A DNA stretch of 64,000 nucleotides. Origin: Paenibacillus sp. LHD-117. GTDB taxonomy: Bacteria; Bacillota; Bacilli; Paenibacillales; Paenibacillaceae. Positions 1 to 8,079 of this stretch are shown piece by piece; the first letter of the stretch is position 1; every line of letters starts with the position of its first letter. The notes below the pieces were generated by a model. The model was given only the letters and a program-made list of their open reading frames with translations, had not been told where the DNA came from and did no database searches. Where the stretch lies: NCBI RefSeq assembly GCF_030929555.1, contig NZ_JAVFVT010000044.1, positions 1 to 64,000 on the forward strand. Direction: 5' to 3'. Both the position numbers and the translations under genes were made by a program.

Positions 1-48
1 TGCCTTATATCGTACCTCTTTGAACGCATTGTTCCGTTGTCTCATCAT
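1..48 (-). CDS. 5' end of an unidentified leftward gene (partial)
   Basis: On the minus strand an ATG at 48 opens a frame that is still open at base 1 (16 codons, MMRQRNNAFKEVRYKA). A G-rich stretch (GGGGGCGGGG) lies directly upstream and could act as a ribosome binding site for the second ATG at 45. The visible part is short and basic, so no family can be named. The repeat array at 126-333 lies upstream of it. Confidence 0.4.
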   Translation of the reverse strand, partial: MMRQRNNAFKEVRYKA

Positions 49-125
49 CCCCGCCCCCTTCATCAAGATTGTACCTTATTTCCCTGCTATCTCTCCAACT
101 TGATTAGGGGGCTTAATAGATACAA

Positions 126-333
126 CCCCGAATGGGCGCCATGAGTACGATTTTTCGTACACATTCGTCCCGTTGCACCCCGAATGGGCGCCATGAGTAC
201 GATTTTTCGTACACATTCGTCCCGTTGCACCCCGGATGGTCGGCGTGAGTACGATTTTTCGTATACATTCGGCCCGATGCCCCCCTAATGGTCGGCGTGA
301 GTACGATTTTTCGTACACATACGGCCCATTGCA
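126..333. repeat. Four tandem copies of a 52-bp unit, each with a small palindrome
   Basis: Units run 126-177, 178-229, 230-281 and 282-333. Each contains a hairpin palindrome GTACGA-TTTT-TCGTAC (145-160 in unit 1), altered to GTATAC on one side in unit 3. Units 1 and 2 are nearly identical; units 3 and 4 share variants (GGTCGGCG for GGGCGCCA), so pairs probably duplicated together. Short ORFs here are by-products of the repeat. It lies between divergent genes. Confidence 0.85.
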
Positions 334-353
334 CCCCATGTAGACGAAGAAAA

Positions 354-404
354 GCTGTCCCTAAACGTGTTTACTTCTGGGACGGCGACAGCCGTTTCGC
401 CTTG
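354..404. repeat. Dispersed hairpin repeat, copy C (right half conserved)
   Basis: Positions 379-403 (GGACGGCGACAGCCGTTTCG and following CCTTG) match the right half of the palindromic elements at 35560-35599 and 45619-45657. The left half differs, but GCTGTC (354-359) can pair with GACAGC (387-392). It lies in the 5' region of the following operon. Confidence 0.45.
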
Positions 405-502
405 GCGCCTTTCATGCGTCATTTTTAAGTGCCGCCTTCTTCGTGCTATGATGGTTGCAAGTTCACACCATTTCATGGGACGCGCGGGGTGATCATCGAA
501 TC

Positions 503-1207
503 ATGGACAAAACCAAAATTCTCATCATCGAGGACGAAACGGCAATTGCCGAGCTGCTGGCCTACGGCTTAACGAAGGAAGGGTATGAGACGCGGACGGC
601 GGCAAGCGGAGCGGAAGGCATGCGCGAGATGGAGCGGTTCCGCCCCGATCTTCTTGTTCTGGACTGGATGCTGCCGGATGCGAGCGGGCTCGATCTATGC
701 AAAAAAGTGACCGCAAGCTTCAACATTCCGATCCTCATGGTGACAGCCAAATCCGACATTACCGATAAAATACTCGGCCTGGAGTTCGGGGCGGACGACT
801 ATATTACGAAACCGTTCGATCTTCGAGAGGTCATCGCCCGCATTCGGACGATTCTTCGCCGGGTGGCGCAGGCGAACGCGAACCACGGCGCGAAGGAAGA
901 GGTCGCGGGAGAAGCGCTGCGCATCCGGCACATCGACATCGTCCGGGGCGAGCGGCTCGTCAAGAACAACGGGGAGACGGCTGATCTGACGCCCAAGGAA
1001 TTTGATCTGCTCATGAAATTATGCACGAACCGCGGCAGAATCTTCACCAGGGAAGAGCTGCTCGAGCTCGTTTGGGGTTACGACTATATCGGGGAAACAA
1101 GAACCGTGGACAATCATATTCAACGGCTGCGCAAGAAGCTGGACGCGAACGAGCTGATCACGACCATATTCGGCATCGGCTACAAGTTCGAGAAAGACGC
1201 GGATTAA
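503..1207 (+). CDS. OmpR/PhoB-family response regulator
   Basis: This 234-residue DNA-binding response regulator should be phosphorylated by the kinase encoded next. The receiver domain covers about residues 5-118: acidic pair in IIEDE, phospho-acceptor Asp54 in LVLDWMLP, conserved Lys in the TAKSD/KPFD region. The C-terminal winged helix (about 140-230) has the typical DLTPKEFDLLMKL and TREELLELVWGY segments. ATG 503 is chosen over an upstream TTG at 455 because GGGGTGA lies about 10 nt before it and the protein then begins MDKTKILII, as usual in the family. The kinase gene starts 3 nt after the stop, so the two are co-transcribed. The target genes are unknown. Confidence 0.93.
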   Translation: MDKTKILIIEDETAIAELLAYGLTKEGYETRTAASGAEGMREMERFRPDLLVLDWMLPDASGLDLCKKVTASFNIPILMVTAKSDITDKILGLEFGADDYITKPFDLREVIARIRTILRRVAQANANHGAKEEVAGEALRIRHIDIVRGERLVKNNGETADLTPKEFDLLMKLCTNRGRIFTREELLELVWGYDYIGETRTVDNHIQRLRKKLDANELITTIFGIGYKFEKDAD

Positions 1208-1210
1208 GCC

Positions 1211-2680
1211 ATGCGCATCGGGATTCGGTCCATCAGCGCCAAGTTCATCGTCGGTTTTTTCCTCATCTTCGCCGTTTCCTTCCTGCTGTTAAGCTGGACT
1301 GTTACGAGCATTATCCAGACAAGCAATCAGAAGATCATTACCGATGACCTCATCGGGCTGAAAAAAACGGGCAACAACTACGTGCGGCAAGCGTTCCTGA
1401 TCAACCACTTCGCGAACGACGACATTTATTTCGCCCAGATCGCGGAGGAGATGATCGGCGATCTTCGTTACGCTACGTCCAGCGAAGTCGGCGCTTATAC
1501 GGTCGGCGGCAAGCTCATCCAGGCCTCCGAAACTTTCGCCTTCGCCGACGCGGCTGAAGACGACCTGAAGCAGGCCGTTCGCGGGGCGACGGCCTATACG
1601 ATTTCGTACGACGGCGGCACGGCATCCGTGCTGTACGCTTATCCGGTCATGATCGACGGCATGAAGGTCGGCATTCTCCGCTACTCGAAACCGTTCGATC
1701 TGCTTTACGAGCAGTCGGACCGCATTCTCAGCGCCGTGTTCTACATCGCGCTCGCGATCTTCGCGGCGGCGTTCTTGTTCTCCTATTTGCTGTCGCGTCA
1801 TATCTCGATTCCGCTCGCCAAGCTGGCGGGCGCGTCGACCGAAGTGATGAAGGGGAATCTGGATGTCCGCTTGACGATGCGAAGGCGCGACGAAATCGGG
1901 CGGCTGGCGGATAATTTCAATGAGATGATCGGGCAGCTGAAGAGCCAGATCGGCAAGATCGAGCGGGACCGCGACCGGCTGGAGAAGCTGCATTTGCAGG
2001 GCAAACATTTTTTCGATAACGTGACCCATGAGCTGAAGACGCCGCTGACTTCCATTCTGGGGTATGCGGAGCTGATCAGGGAGAATGGGGAAAACGATCC
2101 GGCGTTTTTCCGCAAGGGGATGAACCATATCGTGGACGAAAGCCAGCGGCTGCACGGCATGGTCGTATCCCTGCTGGAAACGTCGAAGGAGCAGGCGGGC
2201 TGGGAGGACAGCGGCCGGATCGAAGCCGGGCAACTGCTGAGGGACGTATGCGACGCCATGTCTTTTAAGGCGCAGCGCTACAAGAAGACGATCCGTTGCG
2301 AGTCGGAAGCGGAGCTTTACGTAGAGGCGCAGCCGGACAAGCTGAGACAGTTGTTCATCAACTTAATCGATAATGCCATTAAATACAGTGATCCGCATTC
2401 GGAGATTAGCGCCAAGGCGGAAGCGTCTGCGACCGGGTGCGTCCGGATCGTCATCGCAAACCCAAGCGTTCCGATCGCCCCGGAACGGCTGGCGCATATT
2501 TTCGAGCCGTTCAACGGTGTTGAACATTCGGCCCGGGAGCAAGGCAGCGTAGGGCTTGGCCTTGCCATCGCCCGATCGATAGCAGACGAGCTAAGCGGCC
2601 TGATCCGCGTCGCGAGCGAAGCCGGGGAAACCGTCGTAACGGTTGAATTGCCCGGTATGGAAGCGGGGAGACAAGGATGA
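1211..2680 (+). CDS. Membrane sensor histidine kinase (HAMP-HisKA-HATPase)
   Basis: A 489-residue inner-membrane kinase. One transmembrane helix lies near residues 13-35 and a second near 173-195; between them is an extracytoplasmic sensor of about 135 residues. A HAMP region follows, then the HisKA box with the phospho-accepting His in HELKTPLTSILGYAE (near residue 273). The HATPase domain shows the N box (NLIDNAIKYS) and a GLGLAIARSI G box. It is the partner of the upstream regulator and overlaps the downstream lipoprotein gene by 4 nt (ATGA). The adjacent lipoprotein may feed a signal to the sensor domain; this is inferred from context only. Confidence 0.93.
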   Translation: MRIGIRSISAKFIVGFFLIFAVSFLLLSWTVTSIIQTSNQKIITDDLIGLKKTGNNYVRQAFLINHFANDDIYFAQIAEEMIGDLRYATSSEVGAYTVGGKLIQASETFAFADAAEDDLKQAVRGATAYTISYDGGTASVLYAYPVMIDGMKVGILRYSKPFDLLYEQSDRILSAVFYIALAIFAAAFLFSYLLSRHISIPLAKLAGASTEVMKGNLDVRLTMRRRDEIGRLADNFNEMIGQLKSQIGKIERDRDRLEKLHLQGKHFFDNVTHELKTPLTSILGYAELIRENGENDPAFFRKGMNHIVDESQRLHGMVVSLLETSKEQAGWEDSGRIEAGQLLRDVCDAMSFKAQRYKKTIRCESEAELYVEAQPDKLRQLFINLIDNAIKYSDPHSEISAKAEASATGCVRIVIANPSVPIAPERLAHIFEPFNGVEHSAREQGSVGLGLAIARSIADELSGLIRVASEAGETVVTVELPGMEAGRQG

Positions 2681-3858
2681 ACCCAATACGCAAACGAAAC
2701 AATAGGGTAACGCCATCGGGACCGCTTGCGGTCCTGCTGCTGGCCCTTCTGCTGCTGTCCGGCTGCGCGGGCGGCTTGCGCACGGAAACGATCGTCATAC
2801 CCGATACGGCTGAACCTACGCCAGCCGACGCCGGGGGCGATGTTTTCGAAGTGAATACGATATACCGGTTGGCGTCCATGGACGAGAAGTACAGCGGCGT
2901 GATCCGATGGGCGAGCCCTGACGAGCTGATCCGATTGTCATGGGACAACAAGGGAAGCGTTGCCGTCGACCGATACGTTCAGCCTTTCGAGCAGTCGCAA
3001 AGGGTGCTGGATGTGGGAGCCCATATCATCGATTTCGGCAGCTTATCTCCGGATGGCCGGTACTTTACCGGATTTGCTTACGGAGACAAGGAGAATGGCG
3101 ACTCCGCGTTAACGCTTCAGCCGTTGCCGGATGGGGAGAGGCAATCGATCGATACGCTTCAATCCGTCCTGAGACTGGGCGCGCGTACGCTCGCTTGGTC
3201 GAACAATAGCCGTTTTGTTTCCTATTTCTCGATATCGGAGCAAGGCGAGATCTGGATCGAAGCCTATGACACGGAGAGCGGGACCAAAAAAACGTACGCG
3301 ATGCCGGATCAGATCAAGACGGCATTTTATTTATCGGTTAGGCTGTCGGATGACGGAAGCAGCGCGCTGATCGTGAAAGAGGGGAAAAACGATCCGCTAA
3401 GCTTCGAGCTCGGCAAGCTGAAGGAAAACAAGTTCGAAACCCAATACGAGCATACGCTGAACCAGAGCGGTGCGGTTGATTGGCTCGATGGCGACCGGGT
3501 TGCGTTCGTCGGTACGGACCGCACCTTGTTCTCGTATGATCTTCGGAATGAAGGTTATTCCGTGCTGCTTGACCAAGTCGACGGCTTCGCATTGTCCGAC
3601 GATCGTCAATACATTGCCTACGCGACCGCCGAAGCGACCGTCGACGTCGCAAAGCTGCAAGGAAATAACTTGCTAAGCAAAAAAACGGTCTATCGCGGCT
3701 TCGTCGCGGATCAGCTCTCGTGGAGCCCGGATGGCGGCGCCTTGCTCATCCATGGGAGGAAGCCGTATGATGGCCCGATCGTAGCTAAGCCGTCCCAAGA
3801 TTCTGATATCAAATACAGTTACGCTGCCCAGCTCATCGTCGTTGATTTCCTGAAATAA
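2677..3858 (+). CDS. Lipoprotein with beta-propeller-like (TolB/WD40-type) repeats
   Basis: A 393-residue exported lipoprotein. The N-terminus is basic, then hydrophobic, and ends in a lipobox LLSGC, so the mature Cys should be lipidated. The rest has repeated blocks of the kind SPDGRYFTGFAYG, AWSNNSRFVSYFS and SWSPDGGALLIHG, the signature of TolB/WD40-like propeller blades. No catalytic motif is visible. It is the third gene of the two-component operon, overlapping the kinase by 4 nt, and it ends before a strong branched terminator. A role as an accessory sensor or ligand-binding partner of the kinase is plausible but unproven. Confidence 0.75.
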   Translation: MNPIRKRNNRVTPSGPLAVLLLALLLLSGCAGGLRTETIVIPDTAEPTPADAGGDVFEVNTIYRLASMDEKYSGVIRWASPDELIRLSWDNKGSVAVDRYVQPFEQSQRVLDVGAHIIDFGSLSPDGRYFTGFAYGDKENGDSALTLQPLPDGERQSIDTLQSVLRLGARTLAWSNNSRFVSYFSISEQGEIWIEAYDTESGTKKTYAMPDQIKTAFYLSVRLSDDGSSALIVKEGKNDPLSFELGKLKENKFETQYEHTLNQSGAVDWLDGDRVAFVGTDRTLFSYDLRNEGYSVLLDQVDGFALSDDRQYIAYATAEATVDVAKLQGNNLLSKKTVYRGFVADQLSWSPDGGALLIHGRKPYDGPIVAKPSQDSDIKYSYAAQLIVVDFLK

Positions 3859-3875
3859 CGAATGAAACAGACCAC

Positions 3876-3942
3876 ACATCTTCTCAGGCGGAGGGACGTT
3901 GCAAGACGTTCCCTCCGGTTTGGCGGAAGATGTTTTTTTTTT
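3876..3942 (+). terminator. Branched rho-independent terminator
   Basis: An outer stem ACATCTTC (3876-3883) pairs with GAAGATGT (3926-3933) and encloses an inner GGAGGGA/TCCCTCC hairpin. A run of T follows directly. It ends the two-component/lipoprotein operon. Confidence 0.85.
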
Positions 3943-4097
3943 GCCACGCGCTTCTCAGACTCTCTCACTCTATGCTTTTCGTGCTAGAATTAGTTTAGAG
4001 ACATTTTCGTTACAAGTTGTTGACGTTCCCGTGATTTTCCGATGTTATAACTAAGAGGCGGCAATCATCTATCCACATTCGGGAGGGCGTCATCTTC

Positions 4098-4847
4098 ATG
4101 ATCAGACATAGGAGAAGTAAAAAGATTGCTAGATTCGCGGTGCTCCCGCTCGTTCTGCTGGTCCTCATGGGAGTCGTATTGATCGCGGCAAGCCAGTTCA
4201 CCAAAAATTCAGGCGAAATGACCAAAGCGCTGGACGGGCGAGAAGAAGAGCCGGCTCAAGTGAGCTCGGGAAACGCGGAAACCGAGATCGCGAAGGAAAC
4301 GTTCAAAATCATGATCGACGCGGGCCATGGAGGCAAAGATCCAGGCGCGCCGGGTGCGAGCGGCGTCGAGGAGAAAGTCAGCAATCTTGCGATCGCCTTG
4401 AAAGTAAACGAACTGCTTCGGCAGGATCCGATGTTCGAGGTTCGAATGACCCGCACGGACGATACGTTCGTGGAGATCGAGGACCGATCGGCAATGGCGA
4501 ACGATTGGGACGCCGACGTCCTGCTTTCGATTCACGGCAATTCTTACGAAGACGGCAGCGTCTCGGGTTCGGAGACGTTTTACCGCTACGATAACGGCCT
4601 GGCGCTTGCTACTTCGATCCATCAGAAGCTTGTCGATGCGATGGGCTTCAGAGACCGGGGAGTCCGGCTGAACGAGCTGAAAGTATTGACGTTAAGCCAA
4701 ATGCCTGCGATTCTGATCGAGACCGGCTACCTGACCAACGCCGCGGAAGAAGCCGTCATCCTGAGCGAGGAAGGGCAGAACAAGATGGCGCAAGCCATCG
4801 TGGACGGACTTAAGCAATTCGTTCAGCAATCCGCAGCGACGAAATAA
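4098..4847 (+). CDS. N-acetylmuramoyl-L-alanine amidase (Amidase_3), membrane-anchored
   Basis: Predicted zinc-dependent peptidoglycan amidase of the AmiC/CwlD class that cuts the MurNAc-L-Ala bond. The 249 residues comprise one N-terminal membrane helix (about 12-32), a short linker, and a catalytic domain from about residue 69. Zinc ligands are visible as His77 (DAGHGGKDPGA), Glu91 or 92 (VEEKVSN) and His146 (LLSIHGN); the catalytic Glu is in LIETGYLTN (Glu208). No separate wall-binding domain is seen. The size and single anchor resemble CwlD of the spore cortex pathway, but that is a family-level guess. GGAGGG lies 11 nt before the ATG. It is monocistronic with its own terminator. Confidence 0.92.
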   Translation: MIRHRRSKKIARFAVLPLVLLVLMGVVLIAASQFTKNSGEMTKALDGREEEPAQVSSGNAETEIAKETFKIMIDAGHGGKDPGAPGASGVEEKVSNLAIALKVNELLRQDPMFEVRMTRTDDTFVEIEDRSAMANDWDADVLLSIHGNSYEDGSVSGSETFYRYDNGLALATSIHQKLVDAMGFRDRGVRLNELKVLTLSQMPAILIETGYLTNAAEEAVILSEEGQNKMAQAIVDGLKQFVQQSAATK

Positions 4848-4875
4848 ATCAAGAGTCTAGCAGTGTAAGATAAGA

Positions 4876-4912
4876 GCAACTCCAGAATTTATGTCTGGAG
4901 TTGCTTTTGTTG
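4876..4912 (+). terminator. Rho-independent terminator after the amidase gene
   Basis: GCAACTCCAGA (4876-4886) and TCTGGAGTTGC (4894-4904) form a perfect 11-bp stem with a 7-nt loop, followed by TTTTGTTG. Confidence 0.88.
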
Positions 4913-5003
4913 TATATCTGAATTGACATAAAATTGGTTGTCTCCACGGTACGGGGGAGGCGTGAATTTCCCCTATGCAGTGGGTCTATCTTCTGTAACG
5001 CTC

Positions 5004-6014
5004 CTAGTCTAACGGTCTTTCTGTGCATTCAATAGTCCCATGTTTTTTCTTTTTTTTAATGGCAATCTTAATGATCTCCTTCTCGACAAATCTAAATGCC
5101 AGTATGCGCTCACCACACTCTGGATGGATAGGACCGCCGAAGTTGGCTTCATGGGCAAACACTTCGCAAACCGTAATTTCCTTGATCTCGAACTTATCGC
5201 ATTCTTTTATGTCATCTCTCGATATCAAACATTGAAACGGAACGTCATCTTTAATCGTATGGCACGGCATTTCAATTCCGCCGTCAACTGCCGTATACGT
5301 TATTTTCTTGCGGAGGACGCCGCAAATCACGACAACCCCCGGACATACTTTTTCAATAACTGCCTCGACGCATACTTCCGCACAGGAGGTTCCTTTTACC
5401 GCAGGCGGAACCAATTGTGTTTTATGATCGATCATGACATGGCATTCAAGCGGCATTTTTGGCGCCGGCGGTCCTGTTGGACCCGTTGGCCCTGTAGGAC
5501 CCGTTGGCCCTGTAGCTCCCGTTGGTCCTTCTGGTCCTCTCGGTCCTTCTGGTCCCCTTGGTCCTTCTGGTCCCCTTGGTCCTTCTGGTCCCCTCGGTCC
5601 TTCTGGTCCCCTCGGTCCTTCTGGTCCCCTTGGTCCTTCTGGTCCCTTTGGTCCCCTCGGTCCTTCTGGTCCCCTTGGTCCTTCTGGTCCGCGCGGACCT
5701 TCTGGTCCCGGCGGCCCCTCGGGTCCGGGCGGACAAATTACCTTGCATTTGCAGCAGCATTTCTTTTTGCATTTGTAGCAGCGTTTCTTTTTGCATTTGT
5801 AGCAGCATTTCTTTTTGCATTTGTAGCAGCATTTCTTTTTACGTTTGCAGCAGCATTTCTTTTTGCTTTTGGGACAAATGTGACTATTCTCGTTCTCAGA
5901 ACTGCATGATTCCTTCTTGCACTCGGAACGGCTGATTTTCTTTTTGAAAATTCGCTTAATCGAAGTCTTTTTCTTCAGCAAAAGCTTGCTCAACGACTTG
6001 TCACATCCTTTCAT
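5004..6014 (-). CDS. Cys-rich collagen-like protein with shared C-terminal spore-surface-type domain
   Basis: Three parts are visible in about 336 residues. A basic N-terminus carries a Lys/Cys array with repeats of the form KKKCCYKCKKK. Next come about 31 collagen triplets (GPE-GPR repeats, ending GAT/GPT). A C-terminal domain of about 145 residues begins with CHVMIDHKTQLVPPA and contains CPGVVVICGVLRKKITYT and VPFQCLISRDD. The C-domain is shared with 6670-7599, 8080-8601 and 8845-9786 and resembles the SPOCS/DUF3794-like coat fold (tentative). Collagen-like filaments of this kind are typical of the exosporium, so a spore-surface role is inferred. Start: ATG 6014 has GGAG close upstream; the frame extends to a GTG at 6047 without a ribosome site. 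Confidence 0.8.
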   Translation of the reverse strand: MKGCDKSLSKLLLKKKTSIKRIFKKKISRSECKKESCSSENENSHICPKSKKKCCCKRKKKCCYKCKKKCCYKCKKKRCYKCKKKCCCKCKVICPPGPEGPPGPEGPRGPEGPRGPEGPRGPKGPEGPRGPEGPRGPEGPRGPEGPRGPEGPRGPEGPRGPEGPTGATGPTGPTGPTGPTGPPAPKMPLECHVMIDHKTQLVPPAVKGTSCAEVCVEAVIEKVCPGVVVICGVLRKKITYTAVDGGIEMPCHTIKDDVPFQCLISRDDIKECDKFEIKEITVCEVFAHEANFGGPIHPECGERILAFRFVEKEIIKIAIKKKKKHGTIECTERPLD

Positions 6015-6143
6015 ATGCTCCATATATACTACACAGGTAAGGAGCACAAATTGCTAGGTTAATATCCTTACATTGCAAATACCTAGCAGACGTTTGCCAA
6101 GTATAACTAGAGAGAAAGCAATTCGGATCGCATACATACAAAG

Positions 6144-6170
6144 AGACCCATGCTTTAAAGTCATGGGTCT
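6144..6170 (-). terminator. Inverted repeat, possible terminator of the small leftward gene
   Basis: AGACCCATG (6144-6152) and CATGGGTCT (6162-6170) form a perfect 9-bp stem. On the minus strand CTTTG follows, so the T tract is weak. It lies just beyond the stop of the gene at 6208-6402. Confidence 0.45.
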
Positions 6171-6207
6171 GCCCGATTCAACTGGTATTCGTTAGTGTGA
6201 AGCTTCG

Positions 6208-6402
6208 TTACTGCTGGTTTTGGTCGGTTTCTTGTGAAGCAAGCTCCGTCTTTAATGACTCTTTCGGTTGGTTATCCGGAATGGAGGGAGCTTTGGAAAT
6301 CAACTTATTTGGATGAACATTCACTCTTGGTTGAACAATCACCCGTCTCGTCACGCCCTGAGCATAGTATATCTTGGAATTATTTCCGCAATTACATCCC
6401 AT
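6208..6402 (-). CDS. Small Cys/Asn-rich protein, unknown function
   Basis: A 64-residue protein that begins MGCNCGNNSK and ends in a polar Gln/Asn-rich tail; no membrane segment or known domain. It is believed real because a strong AGGAGGT lies about 11 nt before the ATG and an inverted repeat follows the stop. The CxC motif near the N-terminus and its position inside the spore-surface cluster suggest a small cross-linkable coat component. This is inference; the gene was not recognised as a named family. Confidence 0.6.
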   Translation of the reverse strand: MGCNCGNNSKIYYAQGVTRRVIVQPRVNVHPNKLISKAPSIPDNQPKESLKTELASQETDQNQQ

Positions 6403-6510
6403 CGTTATTTTGAACCTCCTTTATTAGTATGAATCTATTTCTACTTTAAAAAGGCGGCATTGACCTTTCATTTCATTATCTTATGAGAAAATAACAGAGC
6501 AGGAAGGAAC

Positions 6511-6669
6511 AAACGTTGACGTTAAATGCCTGATTTTTAATGAAGAATCAATGCAGGCTTGGCGAAGGCCTATTTTTGATACGCTGATGAATTCATCCAT
6601 ACCTAACTTGTCAGCGACAAATATATTAATTCTGAAAGTAATCTTATCTTCACGAGGAGGAATAATAGA
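6511..6669 (+). promoter_or_regulatory. Upstream region duplicated at 8711-8844
   Basis: This leader and the one at 8711-8844 share blocks such as GACGTTAAA, CTATTTTTGAT, CGATGAAT/TGATGAAT and AATATATTGATTCTG-like sequence, ending in AGGAGG and ATGTCGCAA. The two downstream genes therefore probably share one control region. No confident -10/-35 pair for a mother-cell sigma factor could be fixed. Confidence 0.5.
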
Positions 6670-7599
6670 ATGTCGCAACTTATTAACCCCAGCTTTGAGA
6701 CGGGCGACTTTACCGGTTGGGTTGTAACGGTTCCACCAGGGGGGACAGCAAATGTCGTTTCGGTATTCGGGAGTTTTACTCCAATCGAAGGCAATTTCTT
6801 TGCTCTGCTGAAAACGGACGGTCCCAATTCTTTTACAACGATTGAGCAAACCTTTACTGCGGTAGCAGGCCAAGTCATATCCGGGTATGCATTCTTTCAA
6901 GGAAATGACAGTCTGCCATTCAATGATTTTGGCGAAGTACAGATTCTTCAAGGTATTACTGTCGTCGCAACCCCATTTTTTGCATCGGTAGCAACGGGAA
7001 GCACTGGCTGGACACTATGGTCTTATACGATTACGACTGCAGGAACGTATACAGTCCGAGCAAGGGTTACTAATGCTCTCGATTCAGTAGCAGACAGCTT
7101 CCTGGGATTGGACGCCCTCCAACTGTCTTGTCCTGTTGCCAACCCGCAATCCTGCTGTCAAATCGTCGTTGATCATCTGACTCAATTGGTTCCTCCGCTT
7201 GCGCTCGGCTTCACTCCGGGACCTGTTCAGGATGTGACCGTTACGGCGACTATCGAGGGCGTATGCCCTGAGAAAGTAATCGTCTGCGGCTTAATCAAGA
7301 AGACGATCACTTATCAAGGCGTCGTTGCCGATCCGGAAACAGGAGAATTCATTGTTGGAACGGTGGTGAAAGAAGATCAGATCCCATTCCAATGCGCGAT
7401 TGACCGGGAAGACGCGAACGCGGGAGATCCGTTCCATGTAGTGCCGAATGGCGCGGCGGTGCTTTGTTCGTTATCGGTTGGACCTCAAAACACAGGAGTC
7501 TATGAAGGCTTTGATGTAGCATGGAAATGGGCCGAAAAAGATGTCGTGAAGGTTTGTATCCGCAAAGGCTTTTTCCCAGGACCAGTTCTACCGCAATAA
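6670..7599 (+). CDS. Jelly-roll-like plus shared spore-surface domain protein (paralogue 1)
   Basis: 309 residues with no signal peptide. The N-terminal half (about 1-155) starts MSQLINPSFETGDFTGW and ends with FLGLDALQLSCP, the look of a carbohydrate-binding-type jelly roll. The C-terminal half (about 160-305) is the domain also present in the collagen-like protein: CCQIVVDHLTQLVPP, CPEKVIVCGLIKKTITYQGV, IPFQCAIDREDANAGD, VVKVCIRKG. The Cys residues of the core are kept. AGGAGGA lies 7-8 nt before the ATG. The lack of a signal peptide fits assembly from the mother-cell cytoplasm onto the spore. About half of the protein matches 8845-9786 by eye. Confidence 0.75.
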   Translation: MSQLINPSFETGDFTGWVVTVPPGGTANVVSVFGSFTPIEGNFFALLKTDGPNSFTTIEQTFTAVAGQVISGYAFFQGNDSLPFNDFGEVQILQGITVVATPFFASVATGSTGWTLWSYTITTAGTYTVRARVTNALDSVADSFLGLDALQLSCPVANPQSCCQIVVDHLTQLVPPLALGFTPGPVQDVTVTATIEGVCPEKVIVCGLIKKTITYQGVVADPETGEFIVGTVVKEDQIPFQCAIDREDANAGDPFHVVPNGAAVLCSLSVGPQNTGVYEGFDVAWKWAEKDVVKVCIRKGFFPGPVLPQ

Positions 7600-7648
7600 T
7601 CATGAAACAAGAGACGGCGTATCATGAACTCGAAAAAAGGTGGAACCG

Positions 7649-7993
7649 ATGTCAGATATTTCATGGCTTCATTTTGTAATATTGGTGCTTGCCGCTTTTC
7701 GTTTGACGCGCTTAATCGTGTTTGATCAAATCACTTCCTTCATCCGAAAGCCGTTCATGAGCATTACCGTAGAACACAAGGAAGACGGTTCAATGGTAGA
7801 ACGGATTGAATTGCCGGCTTCGGGGATTCGTTCTTGGATCGGGTATTTGCTAAGCTGCTATTGGTGCTCAGGTATTTGGGTCTCACTGCTTGTTGTCGCT
7901 CTCTATTGGCTAGTTCCGCAGTCGTACCCTTTACTGGTCGCTCTTGCCGTAGCCGGCGCGGCAGCTCTGATTGAATCGAAGGTTTCATCGTAA
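7649..7993 (+). CDS. DUF1360 sporulation-type membrane protein (YjcA-like)
   Basis: 114 residues with hydrophobic helices at the N-terminus (about 5-25), mid-protein near LLSCYWCSGIWVSLLVVALY, and C-terminus. The FRLTRLIVFDQIT segment and the CYWCSGIW motif are hallmarks of DUF1360, whose Bacillus subtilis member YjcA is sporulation-linked. ATG 7649 is chosen over the GTG at 7640 because AAGGTGG lies 5-6 nt upstream of it. It follows paralogue 1 closely and precedes a strong terminator, so the two are probably co-transcribed. Its absence after paralogue 2 is discussed as a finding. Confidence 0.8.
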   Translation: MSDISWLHFVILVLAAFRLTRLIVFDQITSFIRKPFMSITVEHKEDGSMVERIELPASGIRSWIGYLLSCYWCSGIWVSLLVVALYWLVPQSYPLLVALAVAGAAALIESKVSS

Positions 7994-8010
7994 ATTCTTT
8001 CCCAATAAGA

Positions 8011-8046
8011 ACAGCCTGCTCGAGTTTACTCGGCAGGCTGTTTTTA
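8011..8046 (+). terminator. Terminator, near-identical to the one at 9825
   Basis: ACAGCCTGC (8011-8019) pairs with GCAGGCTGT (8033-8041), with an inner CGAG/CTCG extension and TTTTT at the end. It also lies between convergent genes. Confidence 0.88.
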
Positions 8047-8079
8047 CATATATTGCGTGTTAGTTACCATTCCTCCGTG

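Noticed and set aside
126..333. Possible CRISPR array
   Set aside because: The whole 52-bp unit repeats with no unique spacers and there are no cas genes nearby.
76..476. Several short minus-strand ORFs with repeated SYSRRP/KNRTH segments
   Set aside because: They follow the 52-bp tandem repeat exactly and have no ribosome sites; they are a by-product of the repeat.
1289..2233. 314-codon minus-strand ORF opposite the histidine kinase
   Set aside because: Arg-rich shadow frame of a GC-rich gene; the kinase frame has clear motifs.
5040..5935. Long plus-strand ORFs opposite the collagen-like gene
   Set aside because: They are antisense readings of the GPE-GPR repeat, with low-complexity products and no start signals.
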